Shown here: piece by piece, positions 35,329-44,095 of the stretch
Layout of the letters: each line of letters starts with the position of its first letter
Numbering within the stretch: position 1 is the first letter of the stretch
NCBI GenBank assembly: GCA_016789955.1
Contig: JAEUPB010000075.1
Location: forward strand, 1-64,000
Source: Rubrivivax sp.
GTDB taxonomy: Bacteria; Pseudomonadota; Gammaproteobacteria; Burkholderiales; Burkholderiaceae_C
Length of the DNA stretch: 64,000 bases
Reading direction: 5' to 3'
Made by a program: the position numbers and the translations under genes
The notes under the pieces: generated by a model
Database searches by the model: none
What the model saw: the letters and a program-made list of their open reading frames with translations, nothing else
Told to the model about the DNA's origin: nothing

Positions 35329-36093
35329 TCAGCGCGCCAGCAGCGAGCGCAGCGTGACGTCCCCGTCGAGGTAGCGGATGTCGTCCACGAGCCAGCGGCC
35401 GCCGGCGCGGCGCAGCGCGTAGGTCACGCGGTGGTCGGCGCGGCCGATGCCGGTGAGCTCCGCATGCACCGGCACCAGCGCGGCATCGCCCGCCACCGCG
35501 GCGGGTTCGAGCCACAGGCGCTCGGGGATCTCCTCGGCGCCGGTCCACGGATCGAACGGCACGCTTGGCACCTTCCCGGGCCGATGCCGTGCGAGGTGCT
35601 GCAGCAGCCGCTCGCGCAACGAGGGCGTGATCCAGCGCGCGACGTGACGCACGCGCGCGGCCGAGTAACCCATCGGCGTGCCGGTGTGGGCGCGCAGAAG
35701 CTCGTGCACGGCGGCCAGCGGCCCGGCATCGGTGCGCAGGCGTTGCACCGGCTCCCGCAGTCCCCCGGGGCCGGCGAGCACCGCGCGGGCGTCGGGGCCG
35801 TGCTGCAGCGTGAGTTCGAGGCCGTCGCAGGTGATGCGCTGCACGGCCAGCGCCGCGCCGGCCGCATCCTGCCGGCGCAGCTCGTGCCGGGGCCGGCGGC
35901 AGCGGTGGTCGTCCGGGCCCTGCAGCGCCTCGGCGGTCCAGCGCCAGGTGCGCGACGGATCGGCCGTGCTCTGCCAGGCTTCGTCGGCCGCGGCGCCGGC
36001 GGCGAGCGCGGCGGGCGCCTGCAGCGTGCCCGCGATCGCGAGAGCGATCGCCGCGAGGCGCGTGGGACGGCGCGTACTCCGCCTCGCGATCAC
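35329..36093 (-). CDS. Exported DUF3828-like protein, tandem paralogue 2
   Basis: A 254-residue exported protein. The GTG at 36093 overlaps the stop of the upstream paralogue (GTGA) and gives a signal peptide ending AALAAGA. The C-terminal half (PFDPWTGAEE, LVPVHAEL, HRVTYALRRAGGRWLVDDIRYL) matches the DUF3828-type pattern of a strand pair ending in WxxDDI. Its closest relative is the adjacent gene, with about 30% visible identity by eye over the C-terminal half. Function unknown, likely periplasmic. Confidence 0.72.
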   Translation of the reverse strand: MIARRSTRRPTRLAAIALAIAGTLQAPAALAAGAAADEAWQSTADPSRTWRWTAEALQGPDDHRCRRPRHELRRQDAAGAALAVQRITCDGLELTLQHGPDARAVLAGPGGLREPVQRLRTDAGPLAAVHELLRAHTGTPMGYSAARVRHVARWITPSLRERLLQHLARHRPGKVPSVPFDPWTGAEEIPERLWLEPAAVAGDAALVPVHAELTGIGRADHRVTYALRRAGGRWLVDDIRYLDGDVTLRSLLAR

Positions 36094-36920
36094 TGGCGCA
36101 GCAGCGCCGCGTAGCGCGGGCCGTCGGGTGACTCGATGTCGTCGATGCGCCACTGGCCGCCCGTCCTGCGCAGCCGGTACGTGAGCTGCCACTGCCGGCC
36201 TGCGCCCGCCAGGTGGGCTACCACGGTAGCGTGGTCGCCCTGCACCGGCCCGGGCTGCAGCGTGACGCCGTCGGGCTCTTCCTGCGAGTTCGTGTAGGGG
36301 TCGCCGTTGATCGGCGGCACCTCGTCGCGCGGGCGCGGCCTGGCGAAGTAGGCCGATATGCGCGCGTTCAGCGCCGGCGTCATCCAGCGCTGCAGCGCGC
36401 GGGCGTGGGCCGGCGTGTGGGCCATGTCGGTGCCGAGGTGCCCTTCCAGCAGCCGCTGCACCGTGGCCAGCGGCGAGGCGTCGGCGGCGGTGCGGCGCAG
36501 CGCCAGCACGCGGCCGTCCCAGCCGATCAGCGCGCGGTCGCGGCCGAGCATGTGCAGGTCGAAGGTCGCGTTGTCGCAGTTGATGCGGTGGGTGGCCACC
36601 GGGAAGCGGCGCACGCCCAGCGCGCGGGCGCGGCGTTCGGCGTCCTGCGGCGTGGCGCCCAGCGTGCCTTGCATCAGGCCCTGCGCCGGCAGCCGCACGA
36701 ACTCGTGCGAGGGCGCGCCGCAGCGCAGGCCCGCGGGGCCCTGCACCTCGCGGGCGTCCCAGGCCCAGGCCATCGCGGCGTCTCGCGGCGATGCGGCCAC
36801 CCAACGTTCGTCGGCGGCCGCGGCGAGCGGCCCGGCGCTGCAGGGCAGGGTGGCGGCGGCGATCAGCGCAGCGGCCGCGATGCGAGCCAGCGTCAGGGCG
36901 GAGTGGGGATGTGCGGGCAT
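36090..36920 (-). CDS. Exported DUF3828-like protein, tandem paralogue 1
   Basis: A 276-residue exported protein with signal peptide LTLARIAAAALIAAATL ... CSAG. The C-terminal part has NGDPYTNSQEEPDGVTL, HATVVAHL and WQLTYRLRRTGGQWRIDDIE, the DUF3828-like signature. It is the first gene of a two-gene translationally coupled operon with its own paralogue. ATG 36920 is used; ATG 36953 would add 11 residues. It is divergent from the FAD monooxygenase gene at 37103, with 182 bp between that must hold both promoters. Confidence 0.72.
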   Translation of the reverse strand: MPAHPHSALTLARIAAAALIAAATLPCSAGPLAAAADERWVAASPRDAAMAWAWDAREVQGPAGLRCGAPSHEFVRLPAQGLMQGTLGATPQDAERRARALGVRRFPVATHRINCDNATFDLHMLGRDRALIGWDGRVLALRRTAADASPLATVQRLLEGHLGTDMAHTPAHARALQRWMTPALNARISAYFARPRPRDEVPPINGDPYTNSQEEPDGVTLQPGPVQGDHATVVAHLAGAGRQWQLTYRLRRTGGQWRIDDIESPDGPRYAALLRQ

Positions 36921-37102
36921 GGCGTCGTCAAGCGCGTGGGGGCGTGCCGGCATCGTGGCAAAGGTGCGTCGCAGCCGCGTGTCGTGCATGCCGCGATCGC
37001 GTTTCAACGGTTGCAGCACAGGCGGCTGCACGCCCCGCAGGGCGCAGCGTGGCCGTGGCGACAATCGGCTCACCCGACCGATCGCACCGCGTTCCTCGCA
37101 CC

Positions 37103-38302
37103 ATGCCCGCACCCCTGCGCGTCACCCTCGTCGGCGGAGGCCTCGGTGGCCTCGCCGCCGCCGCCTTCCTGCTTCGCGCCGGCGTCGACGTGCAGGTCTA
37201 CGAGCAGTCGCCGCGGCTGCGCGAGGTGGGCGCGGGCATCGTGGTGGCGCCGAACATGGTGCGGCTGCTCGACGCGCTCGGGCTGCACGAGGCGCTGGAA
37301 GCCTGCGCCGTCAAGCTCGACGCGGCCTGGGAGTTCCGCCGCTGGGAAGACGGCCGCGTGCTGTCGGCGCAGCCGATGGGCGAGACCTGCGTGCGGATGT
37401 ATGGCACGCACTGCTACGTGGCGCACCGGGCCGACCTGCTGGCGATGCTGCACGGAGCGCTGCCGCCGGGCATCGCGCACCTGGGCCGGCGCTGCCTGGG
37501 CGTGCTGCCGCAGGGCGACGACGCGATCGCCGTGCACTGGAGCGAGCGCGACGGCAGCGAGCACGTCACCGAGACCGACGCGGTGATCGGCGCCGACGGC
37601 ATCCACTCGGTGCTGCGGCCGTACGTGGAGCCGGCGATCGACGTGCGCTTCTCGGGGCTGTGTGCCTTCCGCGGCCTCGTGCCCGCCGAGGACGCGCCGG
37701 CATTCGCGCGCCGCGCGGTGCAGACGCTGTGGCTGGGCCCTGGGCGGCACTTCGTGCACTACCCGATCTCGTCAGGGCGGCTGGTGAACCTCGTCGGCAT
37801 CGTGCCCGCCGGCGACTGGCGCGACGAGTCGTGGCTGGCCGAAGGCACGGTGGACGACCTGCGCGCCGAGTACGCCGGCTGGGATGCGCGCGTGCTGCAG
37901 CTGATCGACGGCGTGCGCAGCACGCAGCGCTGGGCGATGTACGACCGCTCGCCGCTGCCGCGCTGGAGCCGCGGCCGCGTGGCGCTGCTGGGCGACGCGG
38001 CACACGCGATGCTGCCGTTCTTCGCGCAGGGCGCGGCGCAGGCGCTGGAGGATGCCGCGGTGCTGGCGGCCTGCCTGCGCGGCGTGGGCCGCGACGGCGT
38101 GGCCGAGGCGCTGGCGCGCTACGACGCGATCCGCCGTCCCCGGGCCAGCGAGGTGCAGCTGATGAGCCGCGGCCGCGAGGTGCAGAACCACCTGCCCGAC
38201 GGGCCCGCGCAGGCGGCGCGCGACGAGACGCTGGCGAGTGCCGAGCCGCTGCGGCAGAGCGCGTGGCTGTACGGGCACGACGCGCTGGCGGCATGCTCGT
38301 GA
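37103..38302 (+). CDS. FAD-dependent monooxygenase (salicylate/3-hydroxybenzoate hydroxylase-like)
   Basis: A 399-residue class A flavoprotein hydroxylase. Residues 8-30 hold the Rossmann motif LVGGGLGGLAAAAFLL; the DG motif is DAVIGADGIHSVLR; the GD motif is RVALLGDAAHAMLPFFAQGAAQALED. This matches the salicylate 1-hydroxylase / 3-hydroxybenzoate 6-hydroxylase group, about 400 residues, without the C-terminal domain seen in the enzyme at 172. NAD(P)H and O2 are co-substrates. It stands alone, and the phenolic substrate is not deducible. The stop is followed by a hairpin. Confidence 0.88.
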   Translation: MPAPLRVTLVGGGLGGLAAAAFLLRAGVDVQVYEQSPRLREVGAGIVVAPNMVRLLDALGLHEALEACAVKLDAAWEFRRWEDGRVLSAQPMGETCVRMYGTHCYVAHRADLLAMLHGALPPGIAHLGRRCLGVLPQGDDAIAVHWSERDGSEHVTETDAVIGADGIHSVLRPYVEPAIDVRFSGLCAFRGLVPAEDAPAFARRAVQTLWLGPGRHFVHYPISSGRLVNLVGIVPAGDWRDESWLAEGTVDDLRAEYAGWDARVLQLIDGVRSTQRWAMYDRSPLPRWSRGRVALLGDAAHAMLPFFAQGAAQALEDAAVLAACLRGVGRDGVAEALARYDAIRRPRASEVQLMSRGREVQNHLPDGPAQAARDETLASAEPLRQSAWLYGHDALAACS

Positions 38303-38313
38303 AACCAACTGGA

Positions 38314-38330
38314 GCCTCCCTTGCGGAGGC
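38314..38330. terminator. Possible bidirectional hairpin between convergent genes
   Basis: GCCTCC and GGAGGC pair across a five-base loop, midway in the 54-bp gap between the FAD monooxygenase and the phospholipase-D-like gene. There is no strong T-run on either strand, so it is a weak candidate. Confidence 0.35.
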
Positions 38331-38356
38331 GGGGTGACCGCTGTCGCCTCGAGGGC

Positions 38357-41300
38357 TCAGGGCGGCTCGACGATCTCTCCGCCCCCCTGGGGTTCGATCA
38401 GCGCGTCGGGTGTCGGCGAGTAGACGCCGGATCTAGTCTCATAGGGTGTGATGCGAGCGCCCGGCGGCGGGCGCAGCCACAGCGACGCGCTCGCCACGCC
38501 GTCGTCGAGCTCGGCGCGTCCCGCCGGCGTGTCGAGGTTCAGGTGCTCGGCCCAGACCGCGATGCGCAGCTGATGCGCGAAATGGTACGAGCAGCGGTCG
38601 TTCGTCGGCTCGTCGCAGATGCCGGCAGCGACCTCGGTGTCGTTGGAGTAGCTGCGCATGCCGCAGTTGGCCGAGCCGACCACCGCGAAGCGGTCGTCGA
38701 CGATCCACATCTTGTTGTGGATGTAGGTGTGCCAGCCCTCGGGCTTCGACGCGTCGACGGCCGGCTGGTGGAGCACGAACACGCGCACGCGGTCGCCGAA
38801 ACGCTCCCGCAACGGCCAGAGAAACCTGCTCCGCAGCCACGCCGAGTTGGTGCCCATCGGCACGATGTCCACCAGCGGCACGTCGGCCCATGCCGGCGCG
38901 CCGTCGATCACGTCCATCACCGTGTGATCGTCGCGCGGGATGAGGATCGTCACGTGCTCTAGCGGTGGGTCGCGCCCGAGCCTCGCCAGAAGCTCGTCTC
39001 GCGCCCATTCCGAGGACAGGTACTGATCCTCCAGATAGATGAAGCGCTGGGAGGTCCGGATCGCGTGGCGGATCATGAACCACACCGAACGCTCGCCCTG
39101 GGGTGCGAACGGGTACGGCCGACTCACCGAGTCCACATAGCGGCGCGGGATGCCGAAGGTGCGGCCGATCTGGACGCAATGGCGCCCGTGTGTGGGTACC
39201 GTGAGCGGTGCGTGGCGCAACGAGCGCAGCGGACCCTTTTCGCGGTCGATAGGGCGCCCATGGACGTGGTGTTTCCAGCGCTGCTCGAACACCGTCAGCA
39301 GGTCGCCCGCCGCGGGGCCGCGGATGCGGCAGTGCACGTCATGGAACGGGGCGCCCTTGGTGTCGCCCTTGGCGTTGGGCGTCCCGGCGAGCTGCGGCCA
39401 GACGCGATCGGGGTTGATGTCGATGCCGCCGCAGAAGGCCGTCAGCTGGCCACCATGGCGCACGACGAGCACCTTCTGATGATGGCTGCCGGCAGCGCCT
39501 TGCGTGAGGTTGTCGTACACCGCCGCCCCATCGCGCAACGAGTTGATGCGGGCCACCTCCGCCTTGTTCTGCTGCGCCACCGGGTTGCACCACAGCATGG
39601 CGCGTACCTGCACGTCCCGGCCGCGCTCTGGCAGGACGCGCGGCACTGCCTGCGCGGCGGCTTCGAGCGCGGTTCCGAGCGGGGCGATCCATGCGAAGCC
39701 GGCAGTACTCGCCTGGATGCGGCGCGCGCAGTCGAGCGCGGCCGCCGCGGCGCGTTCGCTGGCATCGATCGCGGACGGGCCTGCAGGCTCGGGCGGCGCA
39801 TCGGCCGACACGGCTTCCGGGTCCCCGACGACGGCCCCGATCTTGCTCAGTGCATGTCGGAGGTGATCGAGGCCTTCCGCAGCGATCGCGACGAGTCTGG
39901 CCTGCTCGAGGGCCTTGGCGATGCTGGCGGCACGCCGCTCGGCGCGCGCCCGGGTCTCGGCTTGCCCGGCATCACCGTCCCGCCCAGCCACTCCGGCACT
40001 ACCGCCCGGCGGTGACGCGTCGATCCGCGCTCCGGCCACTGCGGCCGCGTCACTGATGCGCTGCGCAACCTCCAGCATGTCGTGGGACGTGCTGGCACGC
40101 CGTGCGTCGTCGAGCAGTGTCGGACCGGTTGGACCTTCGATCAGCAGCGCCGCGTTGGCGACCGCTGCACGCGTGGAGTGTTGGGCTTCCCGGAGCCGCT
40201 GGTCGGCGCGCTCGGCATGGTCCTTCGAGCGCGCGAACTCGTCGACGCGGTACGTGCCCGCTGCCGCGCCGAACAGGGCGTGGATCGTCGAATCCGCCTC
40301 GCCCGGAACCAACTCGAAGTCCATGCCGAGGAACCAGCCGAGCAGGTAGATGTAGTCGTCGGGGCCGTCGGCCGACCGGATCACACGCGCCATCTCGGCG
40401 AAGGTCTGCGGGCCGTCCACGAAGGACAGCACTTCATTGTCCGGATGGACCTTGTTCATCGCGGGTTTGCCGCCCGTTTTGTACCAGCGGTCGCTTACCG
40501 GCACCGGCTCGCGATCGAGCGGTCGCGCATCGCCGGGGACGCGCAGCGTATTCGGGACGTGCGGCGCGACGCGAGCCTCGCGGTCGCGCAGATCCTCTGG
40601 CGGCTCCGGCGCCAGCCTTTCGGCCTCGGATTGCGTGCGTTTGAGGTGTGCCACGGGAGGCACTGCGCTCTCGAAGAACAGGAGCTGTGCCCAGTGGTCG
40701 GCTGGCCGCAGCTGCGTAACGCCGGTGGTGTCGTGCGCCTCTTCGATCTCGCGGCGGATCTGCCCGATTTCGCCGCTCAGCTTCCGCAGCTGGCGCAACG
40801 CCTCGAAGCGCACCACTGCGCGGCGCAACTGGTCGGTGGTGCGCCCGCTCACTCGCGCGCTCGCGAACAGTCCCAGGTTGTTCAGCCGCGCCTCGACGCC
40901 GGCGTCTCGCTCGACCGGATCGAGGTGGCCGAGTTTGACCCTGAAACGGCCTCCGTTGGGCTGCCGGGCCGCATTCAGCAGCTTGATCTCGAGGTCTTCG
41001 ACCTCGCCGGAAGGGGCCGGCGGCATCAGCAGCTCGACGTCGCCGCCCGCACCCACGGTCACCGTGAAAGGCTCGCCGCCGGACACGGTCACTTCCAGCG
41101 GAGCGCCGGCATGCGGCTGCGCGACGTAACGGCCCTTCGCATCGGCGATGTCCTCGCGCAGAACGCGCAGCCGCAGCGTCATCAGCACGAATCCGAAGCG
41201 GTGATCGCCCCACACCGACTGCGGCGGCGTGCGGCCGGCGTAAGGCGCCGGGCTGCCGTCGGCCTTCGGGGGCGCGACCGGCGCGTAGCGATCGCTGGTC

Positions 41301-44095
41301 GCGATCAGCCGGTTGGCGCCGTCGCGCAGTTCGATGCGCACGCCCAGCGGCAACACGCGGTCTCGCCAGCGAATTGAATCGCGCTCCTCGAGCCACGGCA
41401 GTGCGGGCACGGTGGCCGTGGTGCGATCGGACTCGGGTATCGCGGCCCACGACGCGTGCCAGGCGCGGCGCAGCGCGATCGAGTCGGCCCGATGCGGCGC
41501 CACCTCGCGCCAGCCCGGCGTGGCGAGCTCGGCGCGCATCGCGGCGTCGGCCGTGCCAGCATCGCAGCTCAGCAGATGACCGTCACGCTCGCCACCGACC
41601 ACGTGGTTGAGCCAGGTATCGCGCCCCGGCGGCATGTGGCCGACGATCAGCTCGCGCCGCTCGCCGACGCGGATGCCAGAGGCCGACGTGACGATCGGCT
41701 GGGCCGGATCGGCCAGGGCCGCCGGCTTGCCGTCTTCACCGATGCGCGCGAACGACCAGACGAGCCTGGACTCGCCTTCGGGCACGTGGCCCAGCGGGTG
41801 CTCGTAGCGCACGTCGAAGCAGAACGGCTGGTGCTCGTGCACACGAAAGTCGGCCCCGCCGGTTTCGAGCACGAGCACGCCCAGGCGTGCCTGGAAGAGG
41901 CCCCGCAGTTCGAGCACGCCGCCATAGCCGTCTTCGAGGATCAACGTGTAGACGACGGCACCGCCGTCGATCGGTTCCAGGCCCGGCTTCTCGCGGTAGT
42001 TCCAGACGCACAGCGCGCCAGGCACGCCGGCGACGGCATTCGGCGTGTGCAGGCGGCCGCTGTCGTCCGCGCGCACCTCGCGCGTGTCCTCGAGACTGGT
42101 GGCCTGCACGAGCGCGTCGACCTGGGCCGGCGTCAACGCCACAGGATTCGCCTCGTCGCCGCCCACCAGCGGATTGCGCGGCGGGATCTTGGCGCCGTGG
42201 ATCTGCCCCGCCTGCCCTTGGCTCAGGTCGCGCACTTCGCAGCGGAAGCGCGCGCCCTTGGCATGCACCGCACCCTTGGCCATCGGGTCGGGCACGGGCT
42301 TGCACTCGGCGTTGATCAGATCGGCGGAGGCCAGCAGCGGTTGGCCTGGCAAGGGCAGGAACCCCGCGCCCGGACCCGTCGGTGGCGCAGGCTGGCCGGG
42401 GGAGCCCGACGGGCCCAGGCTGCCGGACCCGGTGTCGCGCTCCCCGAGCCGCGCCGCGCACCCGCGCAGGTGGATCTCGATCGGCGGCGCCGGCTGCGGC
42501 TCGTGCTTGCGCGCGTCGGCACGTTGCCACTGCGGGCCGGATGTCCAGCGACACGACGGCTTCAGCGACACGACCTCGACCAGATCGGCAGCTTGCAGCA
42601 GGAACGGCGCCGTCCAGGCACCGTCGCGGACCTGCTTGGCCGGTGGGCGCTCGTCGAATGGCAAGCCCTCGACGGCGACGATGGCCACCTTCTCCTCGGG
42701 CGCCGGCGCGCCGAAGAGGAACAGCGACGGATCGAGCTTCACCCGGTCGCGCCCGGTGGCGTGCACTTCGCCGCGATCAGCCTCGACCACGACGAGCGGC
42801 CGCGCGCCCTGCACGCTGATGCGGGCGTGCTCCGGCGCCATCGACGGCCGCTCCGGGCCGTGGCGCGTCGACAGGTCGCCCTCCCATGACAGGTAGAAGA
42901 CGACCTCCGGCGGTTCGAGGTCGGTCTTCAGGTCGTCCCATTGCCACGCGAGCTTGACCGAGAAGTACTGCACCGCCGCGCCGTCCGGCACGTCGCCGCG
43001 ATACCACTGGCCGCGCTTGTCCTCGTGCAATGTCCAGGGGCTGTAGTCCGGGCCCATCGGGCCAGCCGGCAGGCCGAACAGCGCCTTCCACCCGGGTCCG
43101 GGGATCACCACCACGGCCAGGTCGACCACCGCGTCGCCGTCGCCGCGATAGTCGTAGAAGCGGGTCGTGCCGTCGGGCTCGGTGACCTCGGTGCGGGGCC
43201 TGGGCTTGCGCACGGCGAAGAGCTGGTAGTGCGGCGCGGGCCGGCGGCGGTCGCGCTGGCGGCCGTCCTCGGGCGGGCGCGGCAGGTCGTTTGCAGTGTC
43301 GGTGCGGGTCGGGATCGGCAGCGGCGGCGCGTCGGCCGTGCGCGCCACCGGCTTCGCGGGGACGACAGGACCGTCCGGCGACGCGGGCGCGCGGGGCTCG
43401 GGCCGGCGGTTGCGCCCGGTGTAGCGCTTGATCGCCACCAGCGCGGTCGCGGCCGCGGCGAGCGCGGCGGCCCAGGCCAGGATCTGCGCGGTCGGATTGC
43501 TGGCGCTCGCAGTCCCCGTCAGCGGCGGGCGGTTGGGCGGCTGCGCCGAGCCGCCACTGCCGACGATCACAAGTCGACGCTGCGCGTCGTGGCGCCCGGC
43601 GCCCGGACCGCCCAGCGAAATCGGGCTCTGCGCGGTGGCCACGGAGAGGATCACCTCGCCCGAGCGCGCGTTGCTCGAGGCGGTGTAGGTCATCTCGAAG
43701 CGCGATCGGGCCCGCCAGCCGCCGGTGTCGAGCAGGCGTGGCAGCACGCGGTAGCGCCTGTTGTAGACAAACTCGGCATCGCGCATCGACCCTGGGTGGG
43801 TCCACGGCGTCAGCTGGCCGATCGCCATGCCTTGCGGATGCACGCAGTCGACCTCGAAGAACGGTCCTTCGCCCGGCGTGTGCGCCGGCGGCCGATTCGG
43901 CGGCGGCACCGGGATGTCGACCTCGACCGTGATGCGCGTCGATTCGCCAGGCTTGATCCGGTCCGGCGTCAGGGTCAGCGTGACCACGGCCCATGCGGAG
44001 GGCAACGCCGAGGCCAGGAGCCCGGCGACGAGTGCGGCACGCAGGAACACCCTCCACAGTCCAGGGCGCTGCCCGCGGAAGGCGGACGCGGTCAC
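38357..44095 (-). CDS. Very large membrane-anchored phospholipase D-like protein
   Basis: A 1912-residue protein. The GTG at 44095 overlaps the preceding stop (GTGA) and gives a signal or anchor segment (residues 15-36) and an Ig-like region, then a membrane helix at about 203-223 (ILAWAAALAAAATALVAI). A long beta-rich region of unknown family follows, a peptidoglycan-binding-like motif (VEARLNNLGLFASARVSG) lies near 1100, and two PLD half-sites lie at the C-terminus. The second HKD is complete: His1793, Lys1795, Asp1800 (HNKMWIVDD). The first, SHHQKVLVVRHGG, has His1539 and Lys1541 but Arg at the Asp position. It should be a phosphodiesterase or transphosphatidylase in the envelope; it belongs to an unusual operon. 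Confidence 0.78.
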   Translation of the reverse strand: MTASAFRGQRPGLWRVFLRAALVAGLLASALPSAWAVVTLTLTPDRIKPGESTRITVEVDIPVPPPNRPPAHTPGEGPFFEVDCVHPQGMAIGQLTPWTHPGSMRDAEFVYNRRYRVLPRLLDTGGWRARSRFEMTYTASSNARSGEVILSVATAQSPISLGGPGAGRHDAQRRLVIVGSGGSAQPPNRPPLTGTASASNPTAQILAWAAALAAAATALVAIKRYTGRNRRPEPRAPASPDGPVVPAKPVARTADAPPLPIPTRTDTANDLPRPPEDGRQRDRRRPAPHYQLFAVRKPRPRTEVTEPDGTTRFYDYRGDGDAVVDLAVVVIPGPGWKALFGLPAGPMGPDYSPWTLHEDKRGQWYRGDVPDGAAVQYFSVKLAWQWDDLKTDLEPPEVVFYLSWEGDLSTRHGPERPSMAPEHARISVQGARPLVVVEADRGEVHATGRDRVKLDPSLFLFGAPAPEEKVAIVAVEGLPFDERPPAKQVRDGAWTAPFLLQAADLVEVVSLKPSCRWTSGPQWQRADARKHEPQPAPPIEIHLRGCAARLGERDTGSGSLGPSGSPGQPAPPTGPGAGFLPLPGQPLLASADLINAECKPVPDPMAKGAVHAKGARFRCEVRDLSQGQAGQIHGAKIPPRNPLVGGDEANPVALTPAQVDALVQATSLEDTREVRADDSGRLHTPNAVAGVPGALCVWNYREKPGLEPIDGGAVVYTLILEDGYGGVLELRGLFQARLGVLVLETGGADFRVHEHQPFCFDVRYEHPLGHVPEGESRLVWSFARIGEDGKPAALADPAQPIVTSASGIRVGERRELIVGHMPPGRDTWLNHVVGGERDGHLLSCDAGTADAAMRAELATPGWREVAPHRADSIALRRAWHASWAAIPESDRTTATVPALPWLEERDSIRWRDRVLPLGVRIELRDGANRLIATSDRYAPVAPPKADGSPAPYAGRTPPQSVWGDHRFGFVLMTLRLRVLREDIADAKGRYVAQPHAGAPLEVTVSGGEPFTVTVGAGGDVELLMPPAPSGEVEDLEIKLLNAARQPNGGRFRVKLGHLDPVERDAGVEARLNNLGLFASARVSGRTTDQLRRAVVRFEALRQLRKLSGEIGQIRREIEEAHDTTGVTQLRPADHWAQLLFFESAVPPVAHLKRTQSEAERLAPEPPEDLRDREARVAPHVPNTLRVPGDARPLDREPVPVSDRWYKTGGKPAMNKVHPDNEVLSFVDGPQTFAEMARVIRSADGPDDYIYLLGWFLGMDFELVPGEADSTIHALFGAAAGTYRVDEFARSKDHAERADQRLREAQHSTRAAVANAALLIEGPTGPTLLDDARRASTSHDMLEVAQRISDAAAVAGARIDASPPGGSAGVAGRDGDAGQAETRARAERRAASIAKALEQARLVAIAAEGLDHLRHALSKIGAVVGDPEAVSADAPPEPAGPSAIDASERAAAAALDCARRIQASTAGFAWIAPLGTALEAAAQAVPRVLPERGRDVQVRAMLWCNPVAQQNKAEVARINSLRDGAAVYDNLTQGAAGSHHQKVLVVRHGGQLTAFCGGIDINPDRVWPQLAGTPNAKGDTKGAPFHDVHCRIRGPAAGDLLTVFEQRWKHHVHGRPIDREKGPLRSLRHAPLTVPTHGRHCVQIGRTFGIPRRYVDSVSRPYPFAPQGERSVWFMIRHAIRTSQRFIYLEDQYLSSEWARDELLARLGRDPPLEHVTILIPRDDHTVMDVIDGAPAWADVPLVDIVPMGTNSAWLRSRFLWPLRERFGDRVRVFVLHQPAVDASKPEGWHTYIHNKMWIVDDRFAVVGSANCGMRSYSNDTEVAAGICDEPTNDRCSYHFAHQLRIAVWAEHLNLDTPAGRAELDDGVASASLWLRPPPGARITPYETRSGVYSPTPDALIEPQGGGEIVEPP

